Below are positions 1 to 10,107 of a DNA stretch of 64,000 bases, piece by piece (positions within the stretch are counted from its first letter, which is position 1; each line of letters begins with the position of its first letter). This DNA comes from Bradyrhizobium sp. CCGUVB4N. GTDB taxonomy: Bacteria; Pseudomonadota; Alphaproteobacteria; Rhizobiales; Xanthobacteraceae. The stretch lies in NCBI RefSeq assembly GCF_024199945.1, contig NZ_JANADP010000001.1:7998001-8062000 (forward strand), written 5' to 3'. The position numbers were made by a program, and so were the translations under genes. Under the pieces are notes generated by a model. The model did no database searches. It was not told the DNA's origin and was given only the letters and a program-made list of their open reading frames with translations.

Positions 1-68
1 CGGGTCCCGATTTCCGGCTGAAGGATATCGTGACCTACGCGCTGGGTGGTGGCGCTCCGCTGCACTGA
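1..68 (+). CDS. C-terminal fragment of an unidentified protein
   Basis: The only frame consistent with the downstream terminator ends at the TGA at 66-68 and gives about 21 residues ending in GGGAPLH. The 5' part lies outside the window. There is too little sequence to name a family. The rho-independent-type hairpin starting 23 bp later supports this being a genuine gene end. Confidence 0.5.
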   Translation, partial: GPDFRLKDIVTYALGGGAPLH

Positions 69-90
69 TCCGCTGACGATTGACGGACAA

Positions 91-118
91 GGCCGCTCGC
101 ATCACGCGAGCGGCCTTT
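91..118 (+). terminator. Hairpin terminator after the partial gene
   Basis: A perfect 10-bp stem (GGCCGCTCGC at 91-100 with GCGAGCGGCC at 106-115) with a 5-nt loop is followed by TTT. It lies just after the partial + strand gene. The U tract is short, as is common in GC-rich genomes. It may also serve the convergent gene ending at 180. Confidence 0.65.
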
Positions 119-179
119 CCGCTCAAAGCGCGATGAAAACCAGGTTCGCAGGCGGTCCCTATCCCGGCGGGAAGACGCC

Positions 180-470
180 TCAATAGCAGGGCGGATAGGG
201 GGCGTATCCACAGGTCCTGCGGTAGCCATAGGCTCCGTAGGCTCCATAGGCCGCGGCTCCGGCCGCCGCCGCGCCATAGTAGGCTCGCCGATGCACCCGG
301 CGATTGACGCCAGCGACGCTCATCGGTGTGAGCGGCCGCCCAACTCTCGCTTGCGCACTGTCGAGGGATACGGATAGCACCGTCGCCGGCGAGTAACCGG
401 GCGACAACGGAACGACCGCAAAAAGCGCGGCCGCCGCCATCAATCCAAGAAGTCTGGCATTTCGTGTCAT
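180..470 (-). CDS. Small exported Ala/Gly/Tyr-rich protein
   Basis: This 96-residue protein begins MTRNARLLGLMAAAALFAV, a clear Sec signal peptide. The mature part is short and basic, then alanine-, glycine- and tyrosine-rich (repeated YGA-type units), and it ends in a Cys/Pro/Tyr-rich tail (CGYAPYPPCY). I chose the start at 470 because GGAGAGCAAC sits directly upstream; a longer frame to 755 would overlap the next gene and lacks a signal peptide at its N-terminus. Similar small secreted YGA-rich proteins are common in Bradyrhizobium relatives but have no assigned function. It probably works in the periplasm or envelope. Confidence 0.6.
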   Translation of the reverse strand: MTRNARLLGLMAAAALFAVVPLSPGYSPATVLSVSLDSAQARVGRPLTPMSVAGVNRRVHRRAYYGAAAAGAAAYGAYGAYGYRRTCGYAPYPPCY

Positions 471-616
471 GTTGCTCTCCCTGTTAGGCGATGGTCGAAC
501 ATGACGTGACACGACGCCTTGCGTCGCTCCGTTGATATGAATCAATGGGAACCCATAACGGGGCCGAGGTCGCCGCCCGGCTCCAGGACCGGCGCTGACG
601 CTCCCAAGTCCACGCC

Positions 617-1135
617 CTAATGCGCTGACCCGAGGCCGCTCTCCCTCAGCCGCTCCGCGAACCAGAGCGACTGAGGCTGATCGAGGAGGCCGCCGACATA
701 GACCTCGGACATCGTCACGTTGTGCTTGTCCAGCACCAGCAGCACGCCGATCCAATAGGCGAACCAGACATGCGCGTCGGTCATCGCCATCAGCTTGTGC
801 TGGTCGTGCTCGAGCGAGGTGTGATTGCTCGCCTTGCGGATCTCGACGGTGAGCAGATTGTTCGGGATCTCGCGCTGGTGCACGACAACGTCGGGGTAGA
901 TCGACTTGCCGAGATGATCGTCGGTCGAGATGATGGTGCCGTGCGGCAGACGCAGCGTGCGCTCGCCGAGCCGATCGTAATTGCAGTCGACCGCCCAGCC
1001 CGAGAACTGGCGCTCGAGATAGACGGCGAAGCGATGCGTGATCGCACGCTCGCCGAGATCCTTCTCGAACAAAAATCCTTCCTGGGCATAGAAGTCGCGG
1101 AGCGCCGCGATCACCTTGTTCAGCTCGGTCTGCAT
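617..1135 (-). CDS. Hypothetical protein, possible PD-(D/E)xK nuclease fold
   Basis: This 172-residue soluble protein starts at MQTELNKVIAAL, preceded by GAGGCAC; an upstream start at 1180 is possible but less natural. The central part, YPDVVVH followed about 10 residues later by LLTVEIRKAS, resembles the beta-hairpin core of PD-(D/E)xK nuclease-like proteins (PD, spacer, ExxK). The motif is imperfect (EIRK rather than ExK), so catalytic activity is doubtful. No restriction or repair partner is adjacent: upstream is an exported peptide gene, and across a palindromic repeat lies a ThDP enzyme. Function unknown. Confidence 0.6.
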   Translation of the reverse strand: MQTELNKVIAALRDFYAQEGFLFEKDLGERAITHRFAVYLERQFSGWAVDCNYDRLGERTLRLPHGTIISTDDHLGKSIYPDVVVHQREIPNNLLTVEIRKASNHTSLEHDQHKLMAMTDAHVWFAYWIGVLLVLDKHNVTMSEVYVGGLLDQPQSLWFAERLRESGLGSAH

Positions 1136-1221
1136 CGTGCCTCGCGACCTACCACGCGCACTCCGTTGCGCCGCTATCAAACCCTCATGGTGAGGAGCGC
1201 GGAACGCGCCACACCATCAGT

Positions 1222-1349
1222 GTCGTCCCGGCGAAGGCCGGGACCCATACCGCGAGGTCAAACGAGTGCACACGGTTGTGCGTACCGGACCCCTAATCTT
1301 CGCCAAACGTCTCCCTGGGGTTATGGGTCCCGGCTTTCGCCGGGACGAC
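1222..1349. repeat. Palindromic intergenic repeat, family A (copy 1)
   Basis: This roughly 130-bp unit opens with GTCGTCCCGG and closes with its exact complement CCGGGACGAC. An internal hairpin follows at each end (GGCGAAGGCCGGGACCCATA on the left, TATGGGTCCCGGCTTTCGCC on the right). Five further copies occur in the window (24916, 26426, 32697, 45778, 56565), all between genes. Confidence 0.9.
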
Positions 1350-1362
1350 GTGAGGAGAGAGC

Positions 1363-2910
1363 CTACATCAGCACTTCGATCAGCCGCGGCCCCGGCTCGG
1401 CGACGGCTTCGGCCAGCGCCTTGTTGAACTCCTCGGCATTGGCGACGGCGCGGCCGGGCACGCCCATGCCCTTCGCCAGCGCGACGAAATCGAGCGTCGG
1501 GCGGTCGAGCCTGAGCATGTCGTTGGCGCGCTGGCCGGGTTCGCCGGCGCCGACATTGTCGAACTCGCCGCGCAGGATCTGGTAGATGCGGTTGGCGAAG
1601 ACGATGGTGACGATGTTGAGGTTCTCGCGGGCCTGCGTCCACAGCGACTGGATCGTGTACATGGCGCTGCCGTCGCCGACCATGGTGATGACCTTGCGGT
1701 CCGGACAGGCGATCGCGGCGCCGATCGACAGCGGCGTGGAGAAGCCGATTGAGCCGCCCATGTTCTGGAGCCAGTCGTGCGGCGCGGCCGCCGCGGTCGG
1801 CGGGAAGAAGCCGCGGCCGGTGGTGAGGGATTCGTCGACCATGATCGCGTTCTCGGGGATCGCGCACGCGATCGCCTGCGCGATCGTGGCGAAGGTGAGC
1901 GCGCCGGTCGGCTTGACCAGCTCAGCCGGGGCGTGCGGCTTGACGTCCTTCGCGCTCGCCTTCACGGCGCCGGCCAGCGCTTCGAGCGCCGCGACCGAAT
2001 TCTCGCCCCAGGAGGTCATGCGATGGACGTCGCAGCCCTCCGGCTTGAGCATGCTCGGCTTGTTCGGATAGGCGAAGAACGCCACGGGATCATCGGACTC
2101 GACCAGCACGATGTGACGGAATTTCGCCAGCATCGGCAGCGCGTTCTCGATGACGTAATGAATGCGGTCGATCGAATAGCGGCCGCGGCCGCGCGCCATT
2201 TTCGGGCGGAAGGTCGGGCCCATCACGGTGCAGCCGGTCTTGGCGGCAATGCGCTCGGCCAGTGCCAGGCCCTGCTCGCTCAGCGCGCTTCCCGTCATCA
2301 GCAGCAACGTGCCCTCGCCGTCGCCGTGCAAAATCCTGGCGGCCTGCTCGACCGCCTGCGGCGAGTAGCTGGCGCGCTGCTGCTCGGCCGGCACCTCGGC
2401 GATGCCGTCGGCCTCGTTCCAGGCGGTGTCGGCGGGCAGGATCAGCGTCGCGATCTGCCCCGGCGCGCTCTTGGCGGCGGCGATCGCGGCGGCGCCGTCG
2501 GCGGCAACCGATTTGGAGTTGGGCGAGGTCCGGACCCAGGACGACATCGGCCGGGCCAGACCCTCGATGTCGGAGGTCAGCGGCGCGTTGTAGTCGATGT
2601 GATAGACGGCATGCTGGCCGACGATGTTGACGATGCCGGAATTGGCCTTCTTGGCGTTGTGCAGATTGGCAAGGCCGTTGGCGAGGCCGGGGCCGAGATG
2701 CAGCAGGGTCGAGGCCGGCAGGCCCTTCATGCGGTAATAGCCGTCGGCCGCGCCGGTCACCACGCCCTCGAACAGGCCGAGCACGCAGCGCATGCCCGGG
2801 ACGCGGTCGAGCGCCGCGACAAAATGCATCTCGGAGGTGCCCGGGTTGGTGAAGCAGACGTCCACCCCGCCCTTGACCATCGTCCGCACCAGGCTTTCCG
2901 CACCGTTCAT
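1363..2910 (-). CDS. Acetolactate synthase-like ThDP enzyme
   Basis: This 515-residue member of the thiamine-diphosphate-dependent decarboxylase/carboligase family has three domains. The N-terminal PYR domain has the activating glutamate in LGLFEGVVTGAADGY. The central domain is NAD/FAD-like. The C-terminal PP domain has GDGSAMYTIQSLWTQA, the ThDP/Mg motif, ending in ANRIYQIL. It is shorter than catalytic IlvB/IlvI (about 570-590 aa) and no ilvH regulatory subunit is adjacent. A role in branched-chain synthesis is therefore not supported, and a catabolic 2-keto acid decarboxylase or carboligase is equally likely. It is monocistronic, with repeat A1 just downstream. A second, distinct family member lies at 23289-24911. 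Confidence 0.8.
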   Translation of the reverse strand: MNGAESLVRTMVKGGVDVCFTNPGTSEMHFVAALDRVPGMRCVLGLFEGVVTGAADGYYRMKGLPASTLLHLGPGLANGLANLHNAKKANSGIVNIVGQHAVYHIDYNAPLTSDIEGLARPMSSWVRTSPNSKSVAADGAAAIAAAKSAPGQIATLILPADTAWNEADGIAEVPAEQQRASYSPQAVEQAARILHGDGEGTLLLMTGSALSEQGLALAERIAAKTGCTVMGPTFRPKMARGRGRYSIDRIHYVIENALPMLAKFRHIVLVESDDPVAFFAYPNKPSMLKPEGCDVHRMTSWGENSVAALEALAGAVKASAKDVKPHAPAELVKPTGALTFATIAQAIACAIPENAIMVDESLTTGRGFFPPTAAAAPHDWLQNMGGSIGFSTPLSIGAAIACPDRKVITMVGDGSAMYTIQSLWTQARENLNIVTIVFANRIYQILRGEFDNVGAGEPGQRANDMLRLDRPTLDFVALAKGMGVPGRAVANAEEFNKALAEAVAEPGPRLIEVLM

Positions 2911-3276
2911 TCTGTCTGCTCCCGCAACCGGCTATTTTTCAGTAATCCGTCCGGTCAATCATTGTTCGCGAGCCTCGTCAAAGCAATAGCCGGCATCGCG
3001 GCCCTGCCCCGCAGGGCGACCTGCCGGTTTGGCTAATGCCCCGTTCCGATCGAATCGCAACGGGGCACTAGATTCTTGTTTTGGCGGGTTTTCTTGATGC
3101 GAACCGGCATCCACGTCGCTTGATAACGTTCTGACGCTGTCCGGCGAATGGGCGTGGTTGCCGATTTGCTAACGCCGATCGCCGGGCATGGCCCTCTCAC
3201 GGGGCCGTGGCTTGCGAAATGCGCGCAAATATGGCCTCTGGCTTCCGTTGAATCGATTTTTTTGCTGGGGGAAACA
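2911..3276. other. Non-coding region with two inverted repeats
   Basis: This 366-bp gap separates divergent genes. It holds a hairpin GCCCTGC/GCAGGGC (3001-3007 with 3011-3017) and a second inverted repeat TGCCCCGTT/AACGGGGCA (3037-3045 with 3059-3067, 13-nt loop). No protein-coding signal was seen on either strand. It probably carries the promoters of both flanking genes, but I could not place -35/-10 boxes with confidence. Confidence 0.5.
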
Positions 3277-3855
3277 ATGACCCGTTTTTTTGCCGCGCAG
3301 GTTACCGCAATGGCGCTCTTGCTCGCTGGCGCTGCCGACGCGTCCGCGGCCGGAATGATAGACTTCACGGGCACCAGCTCCACCGGCTTTCTCGGCGGCG
3401 GCGGCGCGAGCCCGATCCCCCGCACCACCGTCATGTACAACGGCAATTATGCCCCCGGCACGATCGTGGTGAACACGGCCGAGCGCCGGCTGTATCTGGT
3501 GCTCCAGAACGGCCAGGCGCTGCGCTACGGCATCGGTGTCGGCCGTGACGGCTTCCGCTGGGGCGGGGTGCACAAGATCACCGCCAAGAAGGAATGGCCG
3601 GAGTGGACGCCGCCGTCGCAGATGATCGCCCGCCGGCCGGACCTGCCGCGCCACATGAAGGGCGGCATCGAGAATCCGCTCGGCGCGCGCGCGATGTATC
3701 TGGGATCGACGCTCTACCGCATCCACGGCTCCAACGAGCCGGAGACGATCGGCCAGGCGGTGTCCTCCGGTTGCTTCCGCATGACCAATGACGACGTCAC
3801 CGACCTCTACGGCCGCGTCGGGGTCGGCACCACCGTGGTGGTGCTCAACAACTGA
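3277..3855 (+). CDS. Exported L,D-transpeptidase (YkuD/ErfK family)
   Basis: This 192-residue protein has an N-terminal signal peptide (about residues 1-26, ending ASA-AG) and one YkuD catalytic domain from about residue 60 to the end. The conserved HGS (His150) and SSGCFR (Cys166, Arg168) form the catalytic His/Cys signature. Such enzymes make 3-3 cross-links in periplasmic peptidoglycan or attach proteins to it. The start at 3277 follows GGGGGAAACA. An upstream in-frame ATG at 3148 would bury the signal peptide and was rejected. There is no LysM or SH3 domain, so this is a minimal enzyme of the kind rhizobia carry in many copies. Confidence 0.92.
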   Translation: MTRFFAAQVTAMALLLAGAADASAAGMIDFTGTSSTGFLGGGGASPIPRTTVMYNGNYAPGTIVVNTAERRLYLVLQNGQALRYGIGVGRDGFRWGGVHKITAKKEWPEWTPPSQMIARRPDLPRHMKGGIENPLGARAMYLGSTLYRIHGSNEPETIGQAVSSGCFRMTNDDVTDLYGRVGVGTTVVVLNN

Positions 3856-3929
3856 TCGGCCGGAACCGGCGGGGCGCGTGAATTTGCGGACTTGTGTGCG
3901 CCCCGCGAATACGGCAGCGTTGCGCGACG

Positions 3930-4745
3930 ATGAGCGCAATGAACTCGGCCTCGCCTTGCCTCCGCATCGCCCTGGTGGCGCTCGCAACGCTGATCTGTGC
4001 ACCTGACACCGCTACCATGGCGATCGCCGGCGAATTGCCCGCGATCGCCTCGCGCCAGCGCGCCGAGAAGAAGAGCTTCACCGACGCCGAGATCGTCGAC
4101 GGCTTTCTGAAGACCGCCTTCGGCGCCGAATACCATCTCGCCGGCCGCGTCGACCGCATCCGCAAGTTCGACGCCCCGGTGCGCGTGTTCGCCGAGACCG
4201 ACCGCGCCGACCGCAAGGCGCAGCTCGCAAAGGTCGTGGCCGACATCGGCACGCGCGTGCAGCATCTCGACATCGCCATGACCGCGACCGCCGAAGCGGC
4301 GAATGTCCGGGTGAAGCTGGTACGCGACCGCGACCTCTATCGCACCATCGCGAGCTTCTACGGCGCGGAGAAGGCGCGCGAGATCCGCACTTCGCTCGAT
4401 CCGCAATGCCTGTCGGGGTTCCGCAAGAACGACAATTTCGAGATCGAGCATTCCGACGTCATCCTCACCGTCGACAATGGCGACTTCACCTTCCTCGACT
4501 GCGCCTATGAGGAGCTGCTGCAGTCGCTGGGTCCCATCAACGACACCGCGAGCGTGCCGTGGACGATGTTCAACGACAATGTGTCGATGGGGTATTTCGA
4601 CATCTACGACCAGTACATCCTCAACCTGCTCTACGATCCCCGCATCAAGCCCGGCATGACCGTGCTGGAGGTGAGAGCGGTGCTGCCCGAGGTGCTCGCC
4701 GACGTGCGCGCGTGGGTGAAGCGGGTGAATGAGTTGAAGGAGTGA
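3930..4745 (+). CDS. DUF2927 family exported protein
   Basis: This 271-residue protein has a hydrophobic signal sequence (RIALVALATLICAPDTAT) followed by a DUF2927-type domain. Visible family features are GFLKTAFGAEYH, KFDAPVRVF, and the C-terminal WTMFNDN and LYDPRIKPGMT blocks. The family occurs in alphaproteobacteria and has no established biochemical role; periplasmic location is inferred from the signal peptide. The start could be 3894, 3930 or 3939, and none has a strong ribosome binding site. The gene lies 74 bp after the L,D-transpeptidase on the same strand and may be co-transcribed, which would fit a cell-envelope role. Confidence 0.82.
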   Translation: MSAMNSASPCLRIALVALATLICAPDTATMAIAGELPAIASRQRAEKKSFTDAEIVDGFLKTAFGAEYHLAGRVDRIRKFDAPVRVFAETDRADRKAQLAKVVADIGTRVQHLDIAMTATAEAANVRVKLVRDRDLYRTIASFYGAEKAREIRTSLDPQCLSGFRKNDNFEIEHSDVILTVDNGDFTFLDCAYEELLQSLGPINDTASVPWTMFNDNVSMGYFDIYDQYILNLLYDPRIKPGMTVLEVRAVLPEVLADVRAWVKRVNELKE

Positions 4746-4750
4746 GGTCT

Positions 4751-4775
4751 TACCCTCCCCTGGAGGGGGAGGGTA
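4751..4775. repeat. Short palindromic repeat, family D (copy 1)
   Basis: TACCCTCCCCTGGAGGGGGAGGGTA is a near-perfect self-complementary unit between two convergent genes. The same core bounds the larger element at 30851-31035. At this position it could act as a bidirectional terminator. Confidence 0.75.
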
Positions 4776-4789
4776 AGCGCGGCTGCCCC

Positions 4790-5917
4790 TTACCCCACGA
4801 GATCCGCAACCGTGGTCGCGGCCTTCAGCCCGGTGCCGGTGAGGACTGCGACCGTGGTCTCGTTCGCCTTGATGGTCCCGGCGGCGGAGAGTTTCTCCAG
4901 CGCCGCGGCGGCGCTGGCGCTGGTGGGCTCGGCGAACAGGCCCTGCCGCGCCAGACGGCGCAGCGCGGTGACGATCTCGTCCTCGGTGAGCGCGACCGTG
5001 CCGCCGCCGCTCTCGCGCAGAGCAGCGATGATCTCGCGCAGCCGCAGCGGAGACTTGATCGCGGTGCCTTCGGCGATGGTCTTGTTGACCTCGCGCGCCA
5101 CGGGCGTATCCACGCCGGCCTTGAAGCTCGCATCGATCGGCGAGCAGTTGAGCGGTTGCGCGGCGAACAGGCGCGGCAGTTTTGCAATCTGCCCCGCCTT
5201 CAACAGCTCGCGGAAGCCGAAGGCGCAACCGAGCAGGCTGCTGCCGGCACCGACGGGAACGATGACGTTGTCGGGCGCGCGAAAGCCGAGATCTTCCCAG
5301 ATCTCATAGGCGAACGATTTCGTGCCTTCGAGAAAGAACGGCTGCCAATTGTGGCTGGCATAGAAGGTCTGGCTCGACTGCCGGATGGCTTCGGCCTCCG
5401 ACTCCTCGCGCGGGCCCTCGACGAGCTGCACCTCGGCGCCATAGGCGCGCACCTGCGCGATCTTGGCCGACGAGGTCGAGGCCGGCGCCAAAATCTTCAC
5501 ACGCATGCCGCCGGCGGCGCCAAGCCCCGCCATGGACGAGCCGCCATTGCCCGAAGAATCCTCCAGAATGGCGTTGACGCCGATCTGCCGAAGGAACGAC
5601 AGCATCACCGCCGACCCCCGGTCCTTGAAGCTGCCGGTCGGGTTGAACCATTCGAGCTTGAAGAACGGCCGCAAATCGCCCCAGACCTGCTGCACCAGCG
5701 GCGTGCAGCCGACGCCGAGCGAAATCGGATCCTTGATCTCCACCGGCAGCGCCGCGCGGTAGCGCCACAGCGACCGCGTGCGGCCGTCGATGTCGTCGCG
5801 CGAGATCCCCGCGCCCTGCGTCACCAGCAGCGGCGTGCGCTCGTCCGAGCACCAGCGCGGCTCGTGAAACGGATAAAGCTTTCCATTGCGGGGATCGATG
5901 TAACTGGCGGCAGACAT
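4790..5917 (-). CDS. Threonine synthase-like PLP-dependent lyase
   Basis: This 375-residue fold-type II PLP enzyme carries the cofactor lysine in GSFKDRGSAV, the substrate-loop motif DSSGNGGSS and a phosphate-binding glycine run VPVGAGSSLLG. An N-terminal RCSDERTPLL-like segment matches the threonine synthase entry region. It converts, or is related to enzymes that convert, O-phosphohomoserine to threonine. A true thrC often sits with hom or thrB, and none is here, so this may be a paralogue acting on another phosphorylated or hydroxy amino acid. Transcription converges with the DUF2927 gene across repeat D1. The start at 5917 is an ATG. Confidence 0.8.
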   Translation of the reverse strand: MSAASYIDPRNGKLYPFHEPRWCSDERTPLLVTQGAGISRDDIDGRTRSLWRYRAALPVEIKDPISLGVGCTPLVQQVWGDLRPFFKLEWFNPTGSFKDRGSAVMLSFLRQIGVNAILEDSSGNGGSSMAGLGAAGGMRVKILAPASTSSAKIAQVRAYGAEVQLVEGPREESEAEAIRQSSQTFYASHNWQPFFLEGTKSFAYEIWEDLGFRAPDNVIVPVGAGSSLLGCAFGFRELLKAGQIAKLPRLFAAQPLNCSPIDASFKAGVDTPVAREVNKTIAEGTAIKSPLRLREIIAALRESGGGTVALTEDEIVTALRRLARQGLFAEPTSASAAAALEKLSAAGTIKANETTVAVLTGTGLKAATTVADLVG

Positions 5918-5964
5918 GACGCACTCCGAAAACGAGGCCGGAGCTGCAGGGTATGTCCGATTGT

Positions 5965-7932
5965 CTAGGTTTTGCCTAGTCCGATGCGGCGCATGAGCTC
6001 CGTGAACCGCGCATCGCTGCGGAGCGGATCGAAGGCGGGCCGCAGCAGGATCGAGGGATTGAAGCGGGCCTCATAGGCCTTCTCCAGCCAGCCGAGCGCG
6101 GCGTCGCGATCGCCGAGGCCTAGGTAGATGAGCGCGATGTTGGCCTGCGCCGACGGATAGGTCTCGCCGTGCGAGGCCATATCCGCGGCGATCCTGGCGG
6201 CGTCGTCCTTGCGGCCGGAAACGGCATAGGCGTAGGCGAGATTAGAATCGAACACGCTGCTGTGGCCCGAAATCTCGATCGCCTTGCGGAACTCCGCGAT
6301 GGCCTCGTCGAAACTGCCTGTCAGCACCAGGGCCTGGCCGAGCTCGTAATGGCCGACGGCAAAGCCGGGATCGAGCTCCAGCGTCTTGCGGCTCTGTGCG
6401 ACCGCGGCGTCGAAATCATGGTTGATGCAGAGCGCATCGGCGATGTCGGCGCCGATGATGAGGGAGAGCGGATCGAAGCTTTGCGCCTCCTTGAACTCTC
6501 GCAGCGCCTCGCTCGTCTTGCCCGTCAACAGCAGATGCCATGCGTACCAATGATGCGCCGTGGCGTAGCTGGGGTTGAGACGGATGGCGGCCTCGTATTC
6601 GGAAGCAGCGACATCCCAGTCCCAGCCGTAGAGATCGAGCGCAAAGGCGAGCGAGGTGTGGGCTTCGCCGAGTGTGCCGTCGAGCTCGAGCGCTTTGCTG
6701 GCCGCCGCCGTCGCCTTGGAGAACGCCTCCGTGGTCGACAGCACGCCGTACTCCCAATCGCCGGCGAGCGCATAGGCGTCCGCAAGGCCGGAATGCGCCT
6801 CGGCGTAGTTGCGGTCGACCTCGATGGCCTGGCGGAAATATCTGATGGCGGCGCGGAGGCCGTCGCCGGTGCGCTTGTTCAGGAAGTAGCGGCCCTTCAG
6901 GTAATTTTCGTAAGCCAGCGGATCGATGCTGCGCGGCTTGTCGAAAGCGGCGCGCTCGCCGTGGTTCAGCGTGGCGCGCACCTGCCCGGCCACGGCGCGG
7001 GCGACGCGAACCTGAAGCGTCAGCGCGTCGCGCACATCGCCCTCGTAACTGTCGGCCCAGACGCGGCTGTCGTCGGCGGCCTGAATCAGCTGGGCCGTGA
7101 TCCGCACGCGCCCGTTCGCGCGCATCACGCTGCCTTCGATCACGGCGTCGACGTGGAGCTCGCGCGCGATGGTCGCGAGCGATTTGTGCGCGCCCTTGTA
7201 GGTCATCGCCGAGGTGCGCGAGATCACCCTGAGCGCATCGACCTTGCCGAGCTCCGTGATCAGCTCGCCGGTCATGCCGTCCGCGAAAAAATCCTGCGAC
7301 GGATCTTCCGAGGTATCGACGAGCGGCAGCACCGCGAGCGAATGGATGGCTTGCGTTCCCTGATGCCTGGGCGAGAGCCACGCCAAAAGCGCCGCGGCCA
7401 GCAACAAGACCAGGCCGATCGAGGCGAACACGCCGTGACGGCGACCCATGACGGGCCGTACCGGAGGCGCCGTCTCCGGCGCGAGGACTGCCGCCGGCGG
7501 ATCGGGTTCACGCGGCGCACTGCCATCGACGACGACGGTGACGTCGGCGAGAAAGCGATAGCCGCGGCGCGCCACGGTCTCGACGAAGCGCGGGCTCTCC
7601 GCGGAATCGCCGAGCGCCTCCCTGATCTTGCTGACGGCCTTGTTGAGCCCGTGATCGTAGTCGACCACCGTCTGCGGCCAGAGCAGCGTGCGCAGCTCCT
7701 CGCGCGTCACCACCTCGCCCGGCCGCTCCAAGAGCGCCGAGAGCAATTGAAACGGCTGCTCCTGCAAGCGCACCCGCCTGCCGTTCTTGACCAGCTCGCC
7801 GCTGCGCGGATCCGCCTCGAACGCGCCGAACTTCGTGCGCCTGCCGGGCTGTGCGGAGGCTGCCGCGGGTCTCTCGATCAATTCCGGTTCGAGCAGCATG
7901 GACATCTCATCGAGGCGTTGGGGAGGTGTCAT
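5965..7932 (-). CDS. Winged-helix / TolB-like / TPR membrane regulator
   Basis: This 655-residue protein has four parts. An OmpR/CadC-type winged helix spans residues 34-130 (KFGAFEADPR to RRGYRFLADV). A single membrane helix lies near 168-186. A FlgO/TolB-like domain runs from about 197 (SLAVLPLVDTSED) to 320. TPR repeats run to the C-terminus. The layout matches ToxR/CadC-type one-component regulators whose DNA-binding domain faces the cytoplasm while the TPR part is periplasmic. Ligand and target genes are unknown; it is not divergent from an obvious target. Start codons at 7932 or 7905 are both possible, and I see no strong ribosome binding site. Confidence 0.8.
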   Translation of the reverse strand: MTPPQRLDEMSMLLEPELIERPAAASAQPGRRTKFGAFEADPRSGELVKNGRRVRLQEQPFQLLSALLERPGEVVTREELRTLLWPQTVVDYDHGLNKAVSKIREALGDSAESPRFVETVARRGYRFLADVTVVVDGSAPREPDPPAAVLAPETAPPVRPVMGRRHGVFASIGLVLLLAAALLAWLSPRHQGTQAIHSLAVLPLVDTSEDPSQDFFADGMTGELITELGKVDALRVISRTSAMTYKGAHKSLATIARELHVDAVIEGSVMRANGRVRITAQLIQAADDSRVWADSYEGDVRDALTLQVRVARAVAGQVRATLNHGERAAFDKPRSIDPLAYENYLKGRYFLNKRTGDGLRAAIRYFRQAIEVDRNYAEAHSGLADAYALAGDWEYGVLSTTEAFSKATAAASKALELDGTLGEAHTSLAFALDLYGWDWDVAASEYEAAIRLNPSYATAHHWYAWHLLLTGKTSEALREFKEAQSFDPLSLIIGADIADALCINHDFDAAVAQSRKTLELDPGFAVGHYELGQALVLTGSFDEAIAEFRKAIEISGHSSVFDSNLAYAYAVSGRKDDAARIAADMASHGETYPSAQANIALIYLGLGDRDAALGWLEKAYEARFNPSILLRPAFDPLRSDARFTELMRRIGLGKT

Positions 7933-8067
7933 CGGAAGCCGATGATTTCACAGGGCTTCCCGGGGGATTGCGATTCCAGCGAAAGACCACGCGCCGTCCA
8001 TTGAGACCGGTTGCCGGGCCGGCGAAGAGAGCCGCGCACAACAACACGGGATCGCGCGGGGCTATCG

Positions 8068-8580
8068 ATGCAGAACGGTGTCAATCCGGGACGGGACGGC
8101 ATGCCTATGCTCGACTCGGCTTATAATTTTGCGCGCTTCCTGAGCGGCGACGCGGAAGCGGCCGAGCACATCGTGCAGGCGGCGTTTCTCCGGACCGATG
8201 TCGACGCGGGCGGGAGAGGCCGGACCCGGTTGTTGAGGGGCGTGCGGAATTGCTATCGGACATGGCTGACCACCCGGCGGCGACGCGATCGGCAAAGTGA
8301 TGTATTCGCACACAAGCGGTTACCTGATGCGGTCGCCGCTTCCGTCCTCCGAACGGACGACCGTGCCGACAAAATTTCGGCCGCCGCCAAGTTCGATGCG
8401 GCGACAATTCGCTGCGCCATCGAGACCCTGCCGCGGCGCCTGCGCGAAATCCTGGTACTGCGCGAGATCGATTTGTTGTCCTACCGGGAAATCTCAGAGG
8501 TGACGTCGCTGCCGACAGGCGAGGTGATGTCGCGACTGGCCTGCGCGCGACGCAGGCTTGCGGGATTCGCGGGTCATTAA
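8068..8580 (+). CDS. ECF-type RNA polymerase sigma factor
   Basis: This protein of about 170 residues has a sigma-70 region 2-like N-terminus (NFARFLSGDAEAAEHIVQAAF) and a clear region 4 helix-turn-helix (LPRRLREILVLREIDLLSYR onward). Region 2 departs from the usual DAEDVVQEAF consensus: acidic residues are lost and Gln/Ala gained. No anti-sigma gene is adjacent, unlike most ECF loci. The start is uncertain: ATGs at 8068, 8101 and 8107 are all in frame. It is divergent from the winged-helix/TPR gene, so the two could share a control region. Confidence 0.72.
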   Translation: MQNGVNPGRDGMPMLDSAYNFARFLSGDAEAAEHIVQAAFLRTDVDAGGRGRTRLLRGVRNCYRTWLTTRRRRDRQSDVFAHKRLPDAVAASVLRTDDRADKISAAAKFDAATIRCAIETLPRRLREILVLREIDLLSYREISEVTSLPTGEVMSRLACARRRLAGFAGH

Positions 8581-8843
8581 TTCGAAAAATATAATTATAT
8601 CAATATCTTAAATGGATGGCAGCCGGAGGCGAGTAGCCCAGCCGGTGCGCCCCACCATTCCGATCAGGCCAGACAGTCCCCATATAAAGGACGGATAAAC
8701 CGCCCTGCCCGCCCCGCACGATTAACTTGTCTGTCGTGGCCGGCCGCTACAATATGTTGGATTGCGTCGCCGGCCTCTGCCGGCAACGCCGCAGAGCCAG
8801 GCCCGTCCGAGCGGCGGGCCGTTGGCTTTTTGGGAGTTTGGCC
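8581..8843. other. Intergenic leader of the URC operon
   Basis: This 263-bp gap begins with an unusually AT-rich run (8583-8612, rich in ATAT and AATAT) in an otherwise GC-rich window, then becomes GC-rich up to the urc1 ribosome binding site (TGGGAG at 8831-8836). The AT-rich patch is the best candidate for the promoter region. No open reading frame is convincing. There are GC-rich inverted runs around 8770-8825, but I cannot assign a specific regulatory RNA. Confidence 0.4.
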
Positions 8844-10100
<1,257 letters not shown>

Positions 10101-10107
10101 TCAGGCG

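Noticed and set aside
722-1585. 287-aa plus-strand frame spanning a repeat and the hypothetical gene
   Set aside because: It reads through the family A repeat into two minus-strand genes; the product has no recognisable features.
1777-3036. 419-aa frame antisense to the ThDP enzyme
   Set aside because: Arginine- and glycine-rich shadow reading; no domain visible.
3033-3446. 137-aa minus-strand frame over the L,D-transpeptidase start
   Set aside because: It overlaps the signal peptide region of a clear gene and has no ribosome binding site.
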